64,000 bases of DNA, taken from assembly GCF_042466685.1 (NCBI RefSeq), contig NZ_CP170448.1:2914001-2978000 (forward strand), written 5' to 3'. Each line of letters begins with the position of its first letter. The first letter of the stretch is position 1. Below the pieces are notes generated by a model, which was not told the origin of the DNA, ran no database searches, and was given only the letters and a program-made list of their open reading frames with translations. This document shows, one piece after another, positions 1-7,959 of this stretch. The stretch is from Vreelandella sp042466685. GTDB lineage: Bacteria; Pseudomonadota; Gammaproteobacteria; Pseudomonadales; Halomonadaceae. Position numbers and translations under genes: made by a program.

Positions 1-340
1 ACAGCTCGCGCCACATTGCCCGTGGCTCGTTATACGCCTGGGTACGATTATCCCCTGAAAGCAACAGATGCTCGACCTGGGACTGTTCAATTAAGGTAGC
101 AGCGGTTCGCATACGCGCATGGAAGTGCGGATTTCGTCCTCCTCTACGCGTCCAGTGAGAGGTACCAAAGACAATTCCCACCTCTGCCGGGCGACACTGC
201 TGTGGCTGACGCTCAATATAAGCGGCAGTCGTCGCGAGTACCCAAAAGTTACCACCTATAAACAGCAATGTCGCCAGCAGCAATAGTGCTCCTAGCGACA
301 TTAATAAACGCTTTAGCCATATTAACAAAACGTTATGCAT
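1..340 (-). CDS. SanA/YdcF-family (DUF218) membrane-anchored protein, 3' end outside window
   Basis: The first 113 codons read openly to the window edge. The start is the ATG at 340, behind a GGGGAG ribosome site. Residues about 5-30 form one hydrophobic anchor. Then comes the family pattern: a VGIVFGTSHW strand followed about 40 residues later by LLLSGDN and YNEP. These match SanA, the E. coli envelope-barrier protein linked to vancomycin exclusion at high temperature. The function is inferred from the family. The gene lies behind sufT on the same strand but is probably unrelated to iron-sulfur assembly. Only the N-terminal half is visible, so completeness cannot be judged. Confidence 0.75.
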   Translation of the reverse strand, partial: MHNVLLIWLKRLLMSLGALLLLATLLFIGGNFWVLATTAAYIERQPQQCRPAEVGIVFGTSHWTRRGGRNPHFHARMRTAATLIEQSQVEHLLLSGDNRTQAYNEPRAMWREL

Positions 341-358
341 CCAGCTCCCCAGCCGGGA

Positions 359-928
359 TTAGAACATGCCGAGTTCAAGTTTGGCCTCGTCACTCATCAT
401 GTCACGGCTCCAGGGTGGGCTGAAGACTATTTCGGTGTGCACTTTGCTGATCTGTGGCGCACCAAGAATCTTATTGCGCGCATCCGCCGCGATCACATCA
501 CCCATCCCACAGCCGGGCGCCGTTAACGTCATGCGGATGGTAACAAGCCGCTCGCCGCTGATAAGGCGCTCAATGCGGCAGCCGTAAACCAAGCCCAGGT
601 CAACGATATTGACCGGGATCTCTGGGTCAAAGCAGGTGCGCAGTTGATCCCACACGAACTGCTCTATTTCTTCCTCGGTAGCCGTTTCGGGCAGCGTAGG
701 ACGTGGTAGCGACTCAAGTCCCAAGGCATCCAGGTTGCGCCCCTCTATCAAGTAGAGGCGCCCTTCAAAACCGACGCTTACCGTACTGCCTTTCGCCTGC
801 ATAACGCTAACAACGCTATCCTCGGCCAATGTTTCCGTGCTACCAAACGGAATGGCAATGGCCTCCACATCGCGCTGGAGCGGTAACTGTTGGCCACGTT
901 CGAGGCTGGCAACTTGCTCAAGATCCAT
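359..928 (-). CDS. sufT: SufT, DUF59-domain iron-sulfur cluster assembly factor
   Basis: 189 residues, the usual length of bacterial SufT. The N-terminal part (1-80) carries the family-specific region. The DUF59/MIP18 domain spans about 85-180, with DPEIPVNIVDLGLVY at 101-115, LTAPGCGM at 135-142 (its Cys is the conserved one) and PPWSRDMMS at 171-179. SufT proteins help mature certain Fe-S proteins under high demand in the cytoplasm; their exact chemistry is unsettled. It is the last gene of the suf operon, 36 bp behind sufS, which supports the call. Confidence 0.93.
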   Translation of the reverse strand: MDLEQVASLERGQQLPLQRDVEAIAIPFGSTETLAEDSVVSVMQAKGSTVSVGFEGRLYLIEGRNLDALGLESLPRPTLPETATEEEIEQFVWDQLRTCFDPEIPVNIVDLGLVYGCRIERLISGERLVTIRMTLTAPGCGMGDVIAADARNKILGAPQISKVHTEIVFSPPWSRDMMSDEAKLELGMF

Positions 929-964
929 AACTGTCCTTAAATGACGATTCTTAAAGAACCGACC

Positions 965-2245
965 TTAACGCACCATACCAATGACTCGCTGGAGTGCTTC
1001 CACAAAGCGATCCACTTCATCGAGGGTATTATACGCCGCAAATGAAGCACGGCACGTCGCGTCAACCCCGAAATGATGCAACAGGGGCTGGGCACAGTGG
1101 TGACCGGTACGAATAGCGACGCCAAGCTGATCAATCAGCAGACCGATATCCTGGGAGTGAGCGCCCTCCACGATAAAAGAGAGCACCGCCGCTTTATTAG
1201 GCGCCGTGCCTAAAATACGCAGTCCATCGATTTGGCCAACGGCCTGGGTCGCGTGCTCAAGCAACTCTCCTTCCCAGCTACCAATGGCGGCGATACCGAT
1301 GCTCTCCATCCACTCGATGGCCCGCCCTAGGGCGATCACTTCCGCAATAGCGGGCGTGCCCGCTTCAAACTTATGCGGAATAGCGGCAAAGGTGGTGCCC
1401 GCATCAAAAGAGACGGTGCTGATCATCTCACCACCGCCCTGCCAGGGTGGCATAGCTTCAAGCAGTGCCTGCTTGCCGTAAAGCACACCTACGCCGGTCG
1501 GCCCATACACTTTATGGCCTGAGAAAGCATAGAAGTCGGCATTGATGGCCTGCACATCAACCACTTGGTGCGGTGCTGCCTGCGCGCCATCAATTAAAAT
1601 CAACGCACCTTGCTGATGGGCCAGGGCTGCCATCTCTTGCACCGGGTTAACGGTGCCCAACGCATTGGAGACATGGTTAACCGCCACTAGCTTGGTGCGC
1701 TCACTCAGCAGTTCGCGGTAAGCGGCCATATCCAGCGCGCCGTTAGCCTCAACGGGAATCACCTTGATGGTAAAGCCCATCTCGGCGGCCAGCAGTTGCC
1801 AAGGCACAATATTGGAGTGGTGTTCAAGCATCGAAATCAGCACTTCATCGCCGGGAGCAAGATTGCTGCGCCCCCAGCTATGAACGACCAGATTTATCGC
1901 TTCCGTGGTGCCGCGGGTAAAGATGATCTGACGCGCATCTTCCGCATTAAGGAACGCCTTAACCCGCTGGCGCGTGCCTTCAAACGCCGCCGTCGCCTCA
2001 TCGGCAAGGGTATGCAGCCCACGGTGAATATTGGCGTTATAGCGCGAGTAGTAATCGCTAAACACGTCAATCACCTGCTGAGGTGTCTGGCTGGTCGCCG
2101 CATTGTCTAAATAGATCAGCGGCTTGCCGTGCACCTCACGGCTCAGCACCGGGAAGTCCTGACGCAGGCGCATAACATCAAAGGTCGCTTGCGCAGGGCT
2201 CTCTTGCGACAAGCTGGGCGTTGGCTCAATAACGGGATGTGACAT
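965..2245 (-). CDS. sufS: SufS cysteine desulfurase (class V aminotransferase fold)
   Basis: 426 residues from the ATG at 2245, which has AGGAG about 8 nt upstream. A longer frame to 2341 would run into sufD and is rejected. SufS takes sulfur from L-cysteine with pyridoxal phosphate and hands it as persulfide to the SufBCD scaffold. The PLP lysine is K245 in SGHKVYGPTG; the persulfide cysteine is C384 in RTGHHC. The substrate-site histidine motif is EHHSN at 141-145. It sits 25 bp behind sufD. No sufE or sufU partner is seen in this operon, so the sulfur acceptor must be encoded elsewhere or not be needed. Confidence 0.96.
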   Translation of the reverse strand: MSHPVIEPTPSLSQESPAQATFDVMRLRQDFPVLSREVHGKPLIYLDNAATSQTPQQVIDVFSDYYSRYNANIHRGLHTLADEATAAFEGTRQRVKAFLNAEDARQIIFTRGTTEAINLVVHSWGRSNLAPGDEVLISMLEHHSNIVPWQLLAAEMGFTIKVIPVEANGALDMAAYRELLSERTKLVAVNHVSNALGTVNPVQEMAALAHQQGALILIDGAQAAPHQVVDVQAINADFYAFSGHKVYGPTGVGVLYGKQALLEAMPPWQGGGEMISTVSFDAGTTFAAIPHKFEAGTPAIAEVIALGRAIEWMESIGIAAIGSWEGELLEHATQAVGQIDGLRILGTAPNKAAVLSFIVEGAHSQDIGLLIDQLGVAIRTGHHCAQPLLHHFGVDATCRASFAAYNTLDEVDRFVEALQRVIGMVR

Positions 2246-2270
2246 CAGACGCTCCTGATTGGTAGTGGCG

Positions 2271-3611
2271 CTAGTCGTTAAGTGAAACCGCCGCTTCGAC
2301 AAGCCCGGCAAGATTGAAGCGCTCCGGCAGCTTGCCAGCAACCGCTAATTCAACACGCTCGGCAATCTCATCCAGAGTCACTTTTTCCAACACTTCGCCA
2401 GCAAAAGCGAGCGTTAGCAGACCCCGGGCAGTGGCTTCATCGATACCGCGGGTACGCAGCGCGTAGATCGCCTCTTCGTCTAACTGGCCCGTAGTGGTGC
2501 CGTGTGAGCACTTGACGTCATCCGCATAGATCTCAAGCTCCGGCTTGGCATCGATGTGGGCGCGATCCGATAGCAGCAGGTTTTGGTTGCTCTGAAAACC
2601 TTCAATCTTCTGACTATCGCGCTTGACGTACACCTTGCCGTTAAACACCCCGTGGGCGCGGTCATCCAGAATGCCCTTGTAGTTCTCATTGGAGAACGTC
2701 AGCGGCGCATTGTGGTTGACCTTGGTGTGGTTGTCGACGTGCTGACGCCCCTGACCAAAGAAGAGGCCCAGGAAGTTGGTTTCCGCCCCCTGGCCATTCA
2801 AATCACTAATCAAGTCGTTGCGTACCAGCGCGCCGCCCAGGCTCAGGTTGTAGGAGGTGTAGCGCGTGTCGCGGGCTTGCTCCACGTGAATGCTCGCCAC
2901 GTGCATATCGCCCAACGGCGCTTCCTGTAGCTTGTAGTGGGCCAGGATTGCGCCACGGTCAAGCATCAGTTCACCCACCACGTTGGTGAAGTTAGTCGCT
3001 TCGCTTTCGCCAGTATAGTGCTCGATCAGCGTCGCTTCGCTACGCCCTCCGGCTTCTACCAATACACGCGGGTGGCACATTACTGGCTGGCCCGCCCGGG
3101 ACAGAAACTGCAGCAGGATCGGTTTCTCAACCACGGTACCCGGTGCGATACGCACCACGGCGCCCTCTTCCATAAAGGCCGTGTTAAGCGCGGCGAAGGG
3201 CGAGAAATCAACCCCGGTCAAGCGCCCCAGCGGGCCACCTACGGCTTCGTGGTTCTCTGCTAGCGCCTTGGAGAGCGGTAACACCTGAACGCTTGACGGC
3301 AGGGAATCCAGATCTGAGAGCGTCGATGAGAAAACACCATCCACAAACGTCAGCCGGTAAGCATCAATCGGCAGCGTTAGCGCAGCGGCGTTGGCCTGAG
3401 AGAACTCGGCGTTGTCAGCGAGGGCAAAGTTACCCTGGGCGATCGAGCGCACGTCGGTGTACTTCCACTCTTCATCACGACGAGTAGGAAAACCCAGTGC
3501 TTCAAAACGCGCAGCACCGGCTTGGCGACGCGCGGCGATCCAGGTGGGCTCCGCCGTGTAGTTTGAGCTGCGCGCCTTCAGCGTATCTAAAAAGGTTTGC
3601 GTATCGCTCAT
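2271..3611 (-). CDS. sufD: SufD, Fe-S scaffold complex subunit
   Basis: 446 residues, normal for SufD. The C-terminal half has the SufB/SufD beta-helix core, including the stretch around DNHTKVNHNAPLTFSNENYKG and the KCSHGTTTG motif, whose His is a conserved SufD residue. The N-terminal part is helical and diverged from SufB, as expected. SufD forms the SufB-C2-D complex that builds the cluster in the cytoplasm. Its ATG overlaps the sufC stop by 4 nt (ATGA), indicating translational coupling. Confidence 0.96.
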   Translation of the reverse strand: MSDTQTFLDTLKARSSNYTAEPTWIAARRQAGAARFEALGFPTRRDEEWKYTDVRSIAQGNFALADNAEFSQANAAALTLPIDAYRLTFVDGVFSSTLSDLDSLPSSVQVLPLSKALAENHEAVGGPLGRLTGVDFSPFAALNTAFMEEGAVVRIAPGTVVEKPILLQFLSRAGQPVMCHPRVLVEAGGRSEATLIEHYTGESEATNFTNVVGELMLDRGAILAHYKLQEAPLGDMHVASIHVEQARDTRYTSYNLSLGGALVRNDLISDLNGQGAETNFLGLFFGQGRQHVDNHTKVNHNAPLTFSNENYKGILDDRAHGVFNGKVYVKRDSQKIEGFQSNQNLLLSDRAHIDAKPELEIYADDVKCSHGTTTGQLDEEAIYALRTRGIDEATARGLLTLAFAGEVLEKVTLDEIAERVELAVAGKLPERFNLAGLVEAAVSLND

Positions 3612-4357
3612 GCCACAGACTCCTCGATACCTTCGTACCCGTTGGCTTCCAGCTGTTTGGCCAGCTCAGCGTCGCCGGTTTTGACAATACGGCCATCGAC
3701 CAGGACGTGAACCTGATCTGGCACGATGTAATCCAGCAAGCGCTGGTAGTGAGTCACCAGCAGAATGGCGCGCTCTTCTGAACGCAGACTGTTGACACCA
3801 TCGGCGACCACTTTCATGGCGTCGATATCCAGCCCCGAATCGATCTCATCCAGCATGGCAAGTTTCGGCTGAAGCACCAGCATTTGCAGGATCTCGTTAC
3901 GCTTTTTCTCACCACCGGAGAAGCCTTCGTTAACGGCGCGCTGCAAGAAGCTGGCATCCATTTTCATGTAGCCCAACTTCTCTTTAACCAGCTTCATAAA
4001 CTCCGGCGCGGGCATTTCGCCTTCGCCGCGAGCTACCCGCTGGGCATTAAGTGCCGACTTCAGCAAGTAGATATTCTTAACCCCTGGAATCTCCACCGGG
4101 TACTGGAAACCCAGCAGCAAACCGGCCTGGGCACGCTCTTCGATCTCCATCTCCAGCACGTCTTTGCCTTCAAAGGTAATCGTGCCCTGGGTGACTTCGT
4201 AGCCATCTTTACCGGCAATCACCGCGGATAGAGTCGATTTACCCGCGCCGTTCGGCCCCATAATGGCGTGCACTTCACCCGCCTTGATAGTCAGGGTAAG
4301 GCCTTTGAGGATTTCATTACCTTCGACGGAGACGTGTAAATCATTAACTTGCAACAT
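3608..4357 (-). CDS. sufC: SufC, ATPase of the SufBCD scaffold
   Basis: 249 residues, ABC-type ATPase without membrane segments. Walker A GPNGAGKST is at 34-42, the signature FSGGEKKR at 146-153, and Walker B plus catalytic Glu in LAMLDE near 167-172. The long insert between Walker A and the signature and the KKRNE context are typical of SufC rather than transporters. ATP binding drives conformational change of SufB-SufD during cluster assembly. It lies 73 bp behind sufB and overlaps sufD by 4 nt. Confidence 0.97.
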   Translation of the reverse strand: MLQVNDLHVSVEGNEILKGLTLTIKAGEVHAIMGPNGAGKSTLSAVIAGKDGYEVTQGTITFEGKDVLEMEIEERAQAGLLLGFQYPVEIPGVKNIYLLKSALNAQRVARGEGEMPAPEFMKLVKEKLGYMKMDASFLQRAVNEGFSGGEKKRNEILQMLVLQPKLAMLDEIDSGLDIDAMKVVADGVNSLRSEERAILLVTHYQRLLDYIVPDQVHVLVDGRIVKTGDAELAKQLEANGYEGIEESVA

Positions 4358-4430
4358 ATTGATTACCTTCTGATTCTGGCGAGTCGCTATGGCGACACTA
4401 CGATATTTAAGTGGGATAAATGACCAGCGG

Positions 4431-5873
4431 TTAGCCGACTGCGCCTTCCAGGGTCACGTTGAGCAGCGCTTCGGCTTCAACGGCGAACTCCATAGGCAGC
4501 TCTTGGAAGACATCCTTGCAGAAACCATTAACGATCATGCTGACCGCATCCTCTTCCGAGATACCGCGGCTCTGGCAGTAGAACAGCTGGTCTTCACCGA
4601 TTTTCGAGGTGGTCGCCTCGTGCTCAATGGTCGCCGTACTGTTACCAATTTCCTGATAAGGGAAGGTGTGTGCACCGCACTTATCACCGATCAGCAATGA
4701 GTCGCACTGGGTAAAGTTACGCGCTCCTTTGGCCCGCGGGCCGATTTTCACCAAGCCACGGTAGGACTGATCGCTGCGGCCGGCGGAGATACCTTTAGCA
4801 ACGATGTAGGATCGCGTGCCTTCACCAATGTGGATCATCTTGGTGCCGGTATCGGCCTGTTGGCGGCCATTAGTCACGGCTACGGAGTAGAACTCGCCAA
4901 TGCTGTCCTTGCCGCGCAGTACGCAGGAGGGGTACTTCCAGGTAATCGCCGAGCCGGTCTCAACCTGGGTCCAGCTAATCCGTGAACGGTCGCCGCGGCA
5001 GTCGCCACGCTTGGTCACGAAGTTGTAGATACCACCGACGCCATTCTCGTCACCGGGGTACCAGTTCTGCACGGTGGAGTATTTGATATAGGCGTCATCT
5101 AGCGCCACAAGCTCGACCACCGCGGCGTGGAGCTGATTCTCGTCACGCATCGGCGCGGTACAGCCTTCCAGGTAAGAGACCTGGGCGCGGCTTTCACAAA
5201 TAATCAGCGTGCGCTCAAACTGGCCGGTGTTGGCCGCGTTAATGCGGAAATAGGTGGACAGCTCCATGGGGCAAGTCACGCCTTCCGGCACAAACACAAA
5301 GGAGCCATCGGTAAACACCGCAGAGTTCAGTGCGGCAAAGTAGTTGTCCGCCACGGGTACCACGGTGCCCAAGTACTGCTTGATCAGCTCCGGGTAGTCG
5401 CGAATAGCTTCTGAAATCGAGCAGAAAATAACGCCCGCTTCGCCAAGCTGCTTTTTGAAGGTGGTGGCGACCGAAACGGAGTCAAACACCGCATCTACTG
5501 CAACACCTGCTAACGCCGCGCGTTCGTGCAGCGGAATGCCCAGCTTCTCGTAGGTTTCCAGCAGCTTGGGATCCACTTCATCCAGGCTCTGGGGGCGATC
5601 TTCCGGGCGTTTCGGTGCACTAAAATAGGAGATCGATTGGTAATCAATCGGCGGGTAGTCGAGATGTGCCCAGGAAGGAGCTTCCATCTTCAGCCACTGG
5701 CGGTAGGCATCCAGACGCCACTCAAGCATCCACTCCGGCTCGCCCTTCTTTTTGGAGATAAAGGCGATGGTGTTTTCATCCAGGCCAGGTGGCAGGGTGT
5801 CGCTCTCAATATCGGTTACAAAGCCATCTTTGTATTCGCGACGAACCAACTGTTCCATTTCTTCGCTTGCCAT
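4431..5873 (-). CDS. sufB: SufB, Fe-S scaffold protein
   Basis: 480 residues from the ATG at 5873, with GGAGGG upstream; the longer frame to 5909 lacks such a site. SufB is the main scaffold on which the nascent cluster forms. Family hallmarks visible are FVYVPxG-like FVFVPEGVTCPMELSTYF, the SYLEGCTAP motif (the Cys corresponds to a conserved sulfur-accepting residue), and the C-terminal cluster HEATTSKIGEDQLFYCQSRG. It is the first structural gene of the operon, 78 bp downstream of sufR. Confidence 0.97.
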   Translation of the reverse strand: MASEEMEQLVRREYKDGFVTDIESDTLPPGLDENTIAFISKKKGEPEWMLEWRLDAYRQWLKMEAPSWAHLDYPPIDYQSISYFSAPKRPEDRPQSLDEVDPKLLETYEKLGIPLHERAALAGVAVDAVFDSVSVATTFKKQLGEAGVIFCSISEAIRDYPELIKQYLGTVVPVADNYFAALNSAVFTDGSFVFVPEGVTCPMELSTYFRINAANTGQFERTLIICESRAQVSYLEGCTAPMRDENQLHAAVVELVALDDAYIKYSTVQNWYPGDENGVGGIYNFVTKRGDCRGDRSRISWTQVETGSAITWKYPSCVLRGKDSIGEFYSVAVTNGRQQADTGTKMIHIGEGTRSYIVAKGISAGRSDQSYRGLVKIGPRAKGARNFTQCDSLLIGDKCGAHTFPYQEIGNSTATIEHEATTSKIGEDQLFYCQSRGISEEDAVSMIVNGFCKDVFQELPMEFAVEAEALLNVTLEGAVG

Positions 5874-5951
5874 GGTGATACCCTCCGGGCAGTTGGGTGG
5901 CGAGGTCATCGCCTTTAATAATAAGTTAGGCCTGCTGTACTCGCGCCGCCG

Positions 5952-6416
5952 TTAGGCCGACGCCGCCGACAGGCTGATCGTTTGAATAGGTAGCTGTACT
6001 GGCAGCTTAATCGGCGCTGTATCGGCCAGATGCGCAAGTGTCACGCTCTCCAACAGCGTTCGCATCGCCAACGAGACCCTCTGCCAGTTGTCGGCCACAC
6101 CGCAGGTCGCCACAAGCTCACAGTCGCCCTCTGCTTGGCTGCACTCAGTCATGGCCACAGGGCCTTCAATCGCCGCAATGATATCGGCGGCGGTAATCTG
6201 TGATGCAGGCCGAGCCAAGCGGTACCCCCCTTGGGCGCCGCGCTGGGAAACCAACAGCCCTGCCCGCACCAGCATTTTGAGCGTTTTACTCACCGTCGGA
6301 TGGGGCAACTGCACGGCCTCTGCTAACTCTGCCGCGGCATGAGATGCCTGGGGATGGCGGGCAATTTGCGCCATGACCACCGCGGCATAGTCTGTTAGCC
6401 GAGAAAGCTTAAGCAT
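5952..6416 (-). CDS. Rrf2-family Fe-S regulator of the suf operon (SufR/IscR-like)
   Basis: 154 residues from the ATG at 6416 (AGGGAG upstream). The longer TTG frame to 6470 begins inside the promoter and is rejected. The N-terminal winged helix (about 1-75) has LTDYAAVVMAQIA and the wing GAQGGYRLARP. Cluster ligands are C92, C99 and C105, spaced C-X6-C-X5-C, as in the SUF-associated Rrf2 regulators of gammaproteobacteria (IscR itself has C-X5-C-X5-C). It leads the operon, so autoregulation by cluster status is likely; an IscR-type operator overlaps its -10 box. Confidence 0.93.
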   Translation of the reverse strand: MLKLSRLTDYAAVVMAQIARHPQASHAAAELAEAVQLPHPTVSKTLKMLVRAGLLVSQRGAQGGYRLARPASQITAADIIAAIEGPVAMTECSQAEGDCELVATCGVADNWQRVSLAMRTLLESVTLAHLADTAPIKLPVQLPIQTISLSAASA

Positions 6417-6469
6417 GTCGACTCCCTGAATGTCATTAGTACGCAGCAAATCAAATGGTCGCCACGTCA

Positions 6470-6494
6470 ATTGAGTACCATTTTAGTCCTGTAT
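6470..6494 (-). promoter_or_regulatory. IscR/SufR-type operator overlapping the suf -10 box
   Basis: Read on the minus strand the 25-bp site begins ATAC and contains GGACTAAAAT followed by GGT. By my comparison it agrees at 18 of 25 positions with the type 1 IscR consensus as I recall it. The left half is strong and the right half is degenerate. It covers the -10 hexamer, so a bound regulator would block RNA polymerase. Confidence 0.6.
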
Positions 6495-6508
6495 AAATTT
6501 GATGTGAA
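6480..6508 (-). promoter_or_regulatory. sigma70-type promoter of the suf operon
   Basis: On the minus strand TTCACA (6508-6503) and TAAAAT (6485-6480) are separated by 17 bp. Each matches its consensus at 5 of 6 bases. Transcription would start near 6473, giving a leader of about 55 nt before the regulator ATG at 6416. Confidence 0.75.
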
Positions 6509-6571
6509 GCCCTAGAGCAAAATGGATAGCAATTTACGCATAATATCGGCACGTTCGCCGCTAATCGCATC

Positions 6572-6590
6572 AAAAACAACAATCATTATC
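6572..6590. promoter_or_regulatory. candidate Fur box
   Basis: The 19-mer ending in AATCATTATC agrees at 14 of 19 positions with the classical Fur consensus; its right half is exact. It lies between the divergent suf promoter (about 65 bp away) and the YjfB-like gene (about 120 bp away). Iron control of suf is well known in E. coli; here it is inferred from the motif only. Confidence 0.4.
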
Positions 6591-6712
6591 ATTTAAAAAA
6601 GCTATAGCTGCGGCCTGCCCGGCTTTGCATTGATTAGCCGCCTCTGCTAGCGTCAAAGAGGTATTAGATGCCCCTACTGTAGGAGGCATCGCGATCATTG
6701 GAGGAGGTAACT

Positions 6713-6913
6713 ATGGATGCAGCAGTAAGCAACATGGTAAATGCAACGCTGGATATGAGGCAGGCACAAACGATCCAACAGGCTCAATTCAGCGTTTTCA
6801 AAGAAGCCCTCGACGGGCAGGCAGCGCAGATAACGGCACTAATGGACAGCGTTGCGCAGCCACAGTTGGCAACAAACGGCAGCGTAGGTACGCAAATTAA
6901 CACCACTGCGTAG
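6713..6913 (+). CDS. YjfB-like small putative motility protein
   Basis: 66 residues from the ATG at 6713, preceded by a strong GGAGGAGGT site. The first part (MDAAVSNMVNATLDMRQAQT) and the following amphipathic helix with QIxxLM-type ending resemble the small YjfB family, called putative motility proteins because of association with flagellar regulons. No signal peptide, no cysteine, Gln/Ala-rich. It stands alone, with its own terminator. Function is unknown; the family match is from memory and moderate. Confidence 0.65.
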   Translation: MDAAVSNMVNATLDMRQAQTIQQAQFSVFKEALDGQAAQITALMDSVAQPQLATNGSVGTQINTTA

Positions 6914-6936
6914 CTCTCGTGGATAGTTAAAAAGTA

Positions 6937-6967
6937 AATAGCCACCTGGCAGCAGGAGGCTATTTTT
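6937..6967 (+). terminator. rho-independent terminator of the YjfB-like gene
   Basis: AATAGCC-A-CCTG and CAGG-A-GGCTATT pair around a GCAG loop, followed by a run of T. It begins 24 bp after the stop codon. Confidence 0.9.
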
Positions 6968-6986
6968 TTATCTATTACTAATGGCT

Positions 6987-7328
6987 TTAGGCTTTTTTGA
7001 CAAATTCTGATTTCAGCTTCATTGGGCCGATACCGTCAATTTTACAATCGATATCGTGATCGCCGTCCACCAAGCGGATGCTTTTCACTTTGGTGCCCAC
7101 TTTGACCACCAGGGAACTGCCCTTAACCTTCAAGTCCTTGATCACCGTGACGCTATCACCGTCGGCTAGCATATTGCCGTTGGCGTCGCGCACGCCTGAC
7201 GTGTCATCGGCACCCTCTTCTTCTGCTACCTTTGACCACTCATGGCCACACTCTGGGCAGACATATTGAAGTCCATCATCATAACTAAACTCAGAGGCAC
7301 AGGCAGGACAGTTAGGCAGGTCACTCAT
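6987..7328 (-). CDS. yjdM: YjdM/PhnA-family zinc-ribbon protein
   Basis: 113 residues, the family length. The N-terminal zinc ribbon has C7-x2-C10 and C24-x2-C27 (YVCPECGHEW). The C-terminal PhnA domain has DANGNMLADGDSVTVIKDLKVKGSS and ends GIGPMKLKSEFVKK. The E. coli gene lies beside the phosphonate locus but is not required for phosphonate use, so a phosphonate role should not be assumed. Start ATG with GGAG upstream. It is a single gene here. Confidence 0.93.
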   Translation of the reverse strand: MSDLPNCPACASEFSYDDGLQYVCPECGHEWSKVAEEEGADDTSGVRDANGNMLADGDSVTVIKDLKVKGSSLVVKVGTKVKSIRLVDGDHDIDCKIDGIGPMKLKSEFVKKA

Positions 7329-7405
7329 CAGTCGGCTCCATCACCACGGTTAGAAAGCGATGGAGCCTACACGGGTTACGCAAAATGTCCAGCCAGTTTG
7401 CTAGA

Positions 7406-7882
7406 TCAACCGCGCTGGTAGGTGCCGACCAGACGGTTCATACCCAGCAGATTGGGCTCTACCTCTTTGAGCAGTTCTGCCAGCGTGAGCCCTTCAGGGA
7501 GCGAGGTTTGATGATCCAGCGCCAGCACCCAGAAGTAGTAAAGATGCTTACCGTGCCCTTCTGGCGGCATCGGGCCACAATAACCTGTATCGCCTTTATC
7601 ATTTGCGCCGACGGTGCCCAACGCCGTCTTTTCCGTTAATTCCTGGATATCACCGGGTAGGTTATAGAGTACCCAGTGGACAAAGCCGTAGCTACCGTCT
7701 TTAACCAGCGGGGCGTCAGGATCGTGACAGATCACCGCAAACCCCTTGGTTCCTTCAGGCGCACCCTGCCAAGCAAGCGCTGGCGAAACATCTTCGCCCT
7801 CCCCTGTGTGCTTAGCAGGGATCGCTTGATGGTCAGCAAACGCTGAGCTGGTAACCTTCATTGATGAAAGTGCAAATGCCAT
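7406..7882 (-). CDS. YbhB/YbcL-family (PEBP, Raf-kinase-inhibitor-like) protein
   Basis: 158 residues. The phosphatidylethanolamine-binding fold is recognised by FAVICHDPDAP (ligand-site Asp-Pro) near residues 48-58, FVHWVLYNLP near 66-75 and GYCGPMPPEGHGKHLYYFWVLALD in the C-terminal half. No signal peptide is present, so it is cytoplasmic like YbhB. The ligand is unknown for bacterial members. GGAGAG precedes the ATG. Confidence 0.93.
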   Translation of the reverse strand: MAFALSSMKVTSSAFADHQAIPAKHTGEGEDVSPALAWQGAPEGTKGFAVICHDPDAPLVKDGSYGFVHWVLYNLPGDIQELTEKTALGTVGANDKGDTGYCGPMPPEGHGKHLYYFWVLALDHQTSLPEGLTLAELLKEVEPNLLGMNRLVGTYQRG

Positions 7883-7943
7883 GCTTCTCTCCTTGGTTTA
7901 TCCGATAAGTAACTCGCATATAGTCTAGGCTTTGTACGAACAC

Positions 7944-7959
7944 GTTTTTGTACAAAAAC
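7944..7959. repeat. perfect 16-bp palindrome, possible remnant of the palindromic element at 13773
   Basis: GTTTTTGTACAAAAAC is perfectly self-complementary and ends on the last base of the DCC-gene stop. Immediately before it, 7928-7940 reads GGCTTTGTACGAA, close to the terminal repeat of the element at 13773-13915. It looks like two termini with the middle missing. Homology is an inference from short sequence. Confidence 0.45.

Noticed and set aside
2245..2341. 32-residue N-terminal extension of SufS
   Set aside because: The extension overlaps the sufD 3' end and lacks a ribosome site; the ATG at 2245 has AGGAG and fits the family.
6600..6690. sigma-54 or sigma-28 promoter before the YjfB-like gene
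   Set aside because: GG/GC and TCAAA/GCC pieces are present but spacing is wrong for either consensus.
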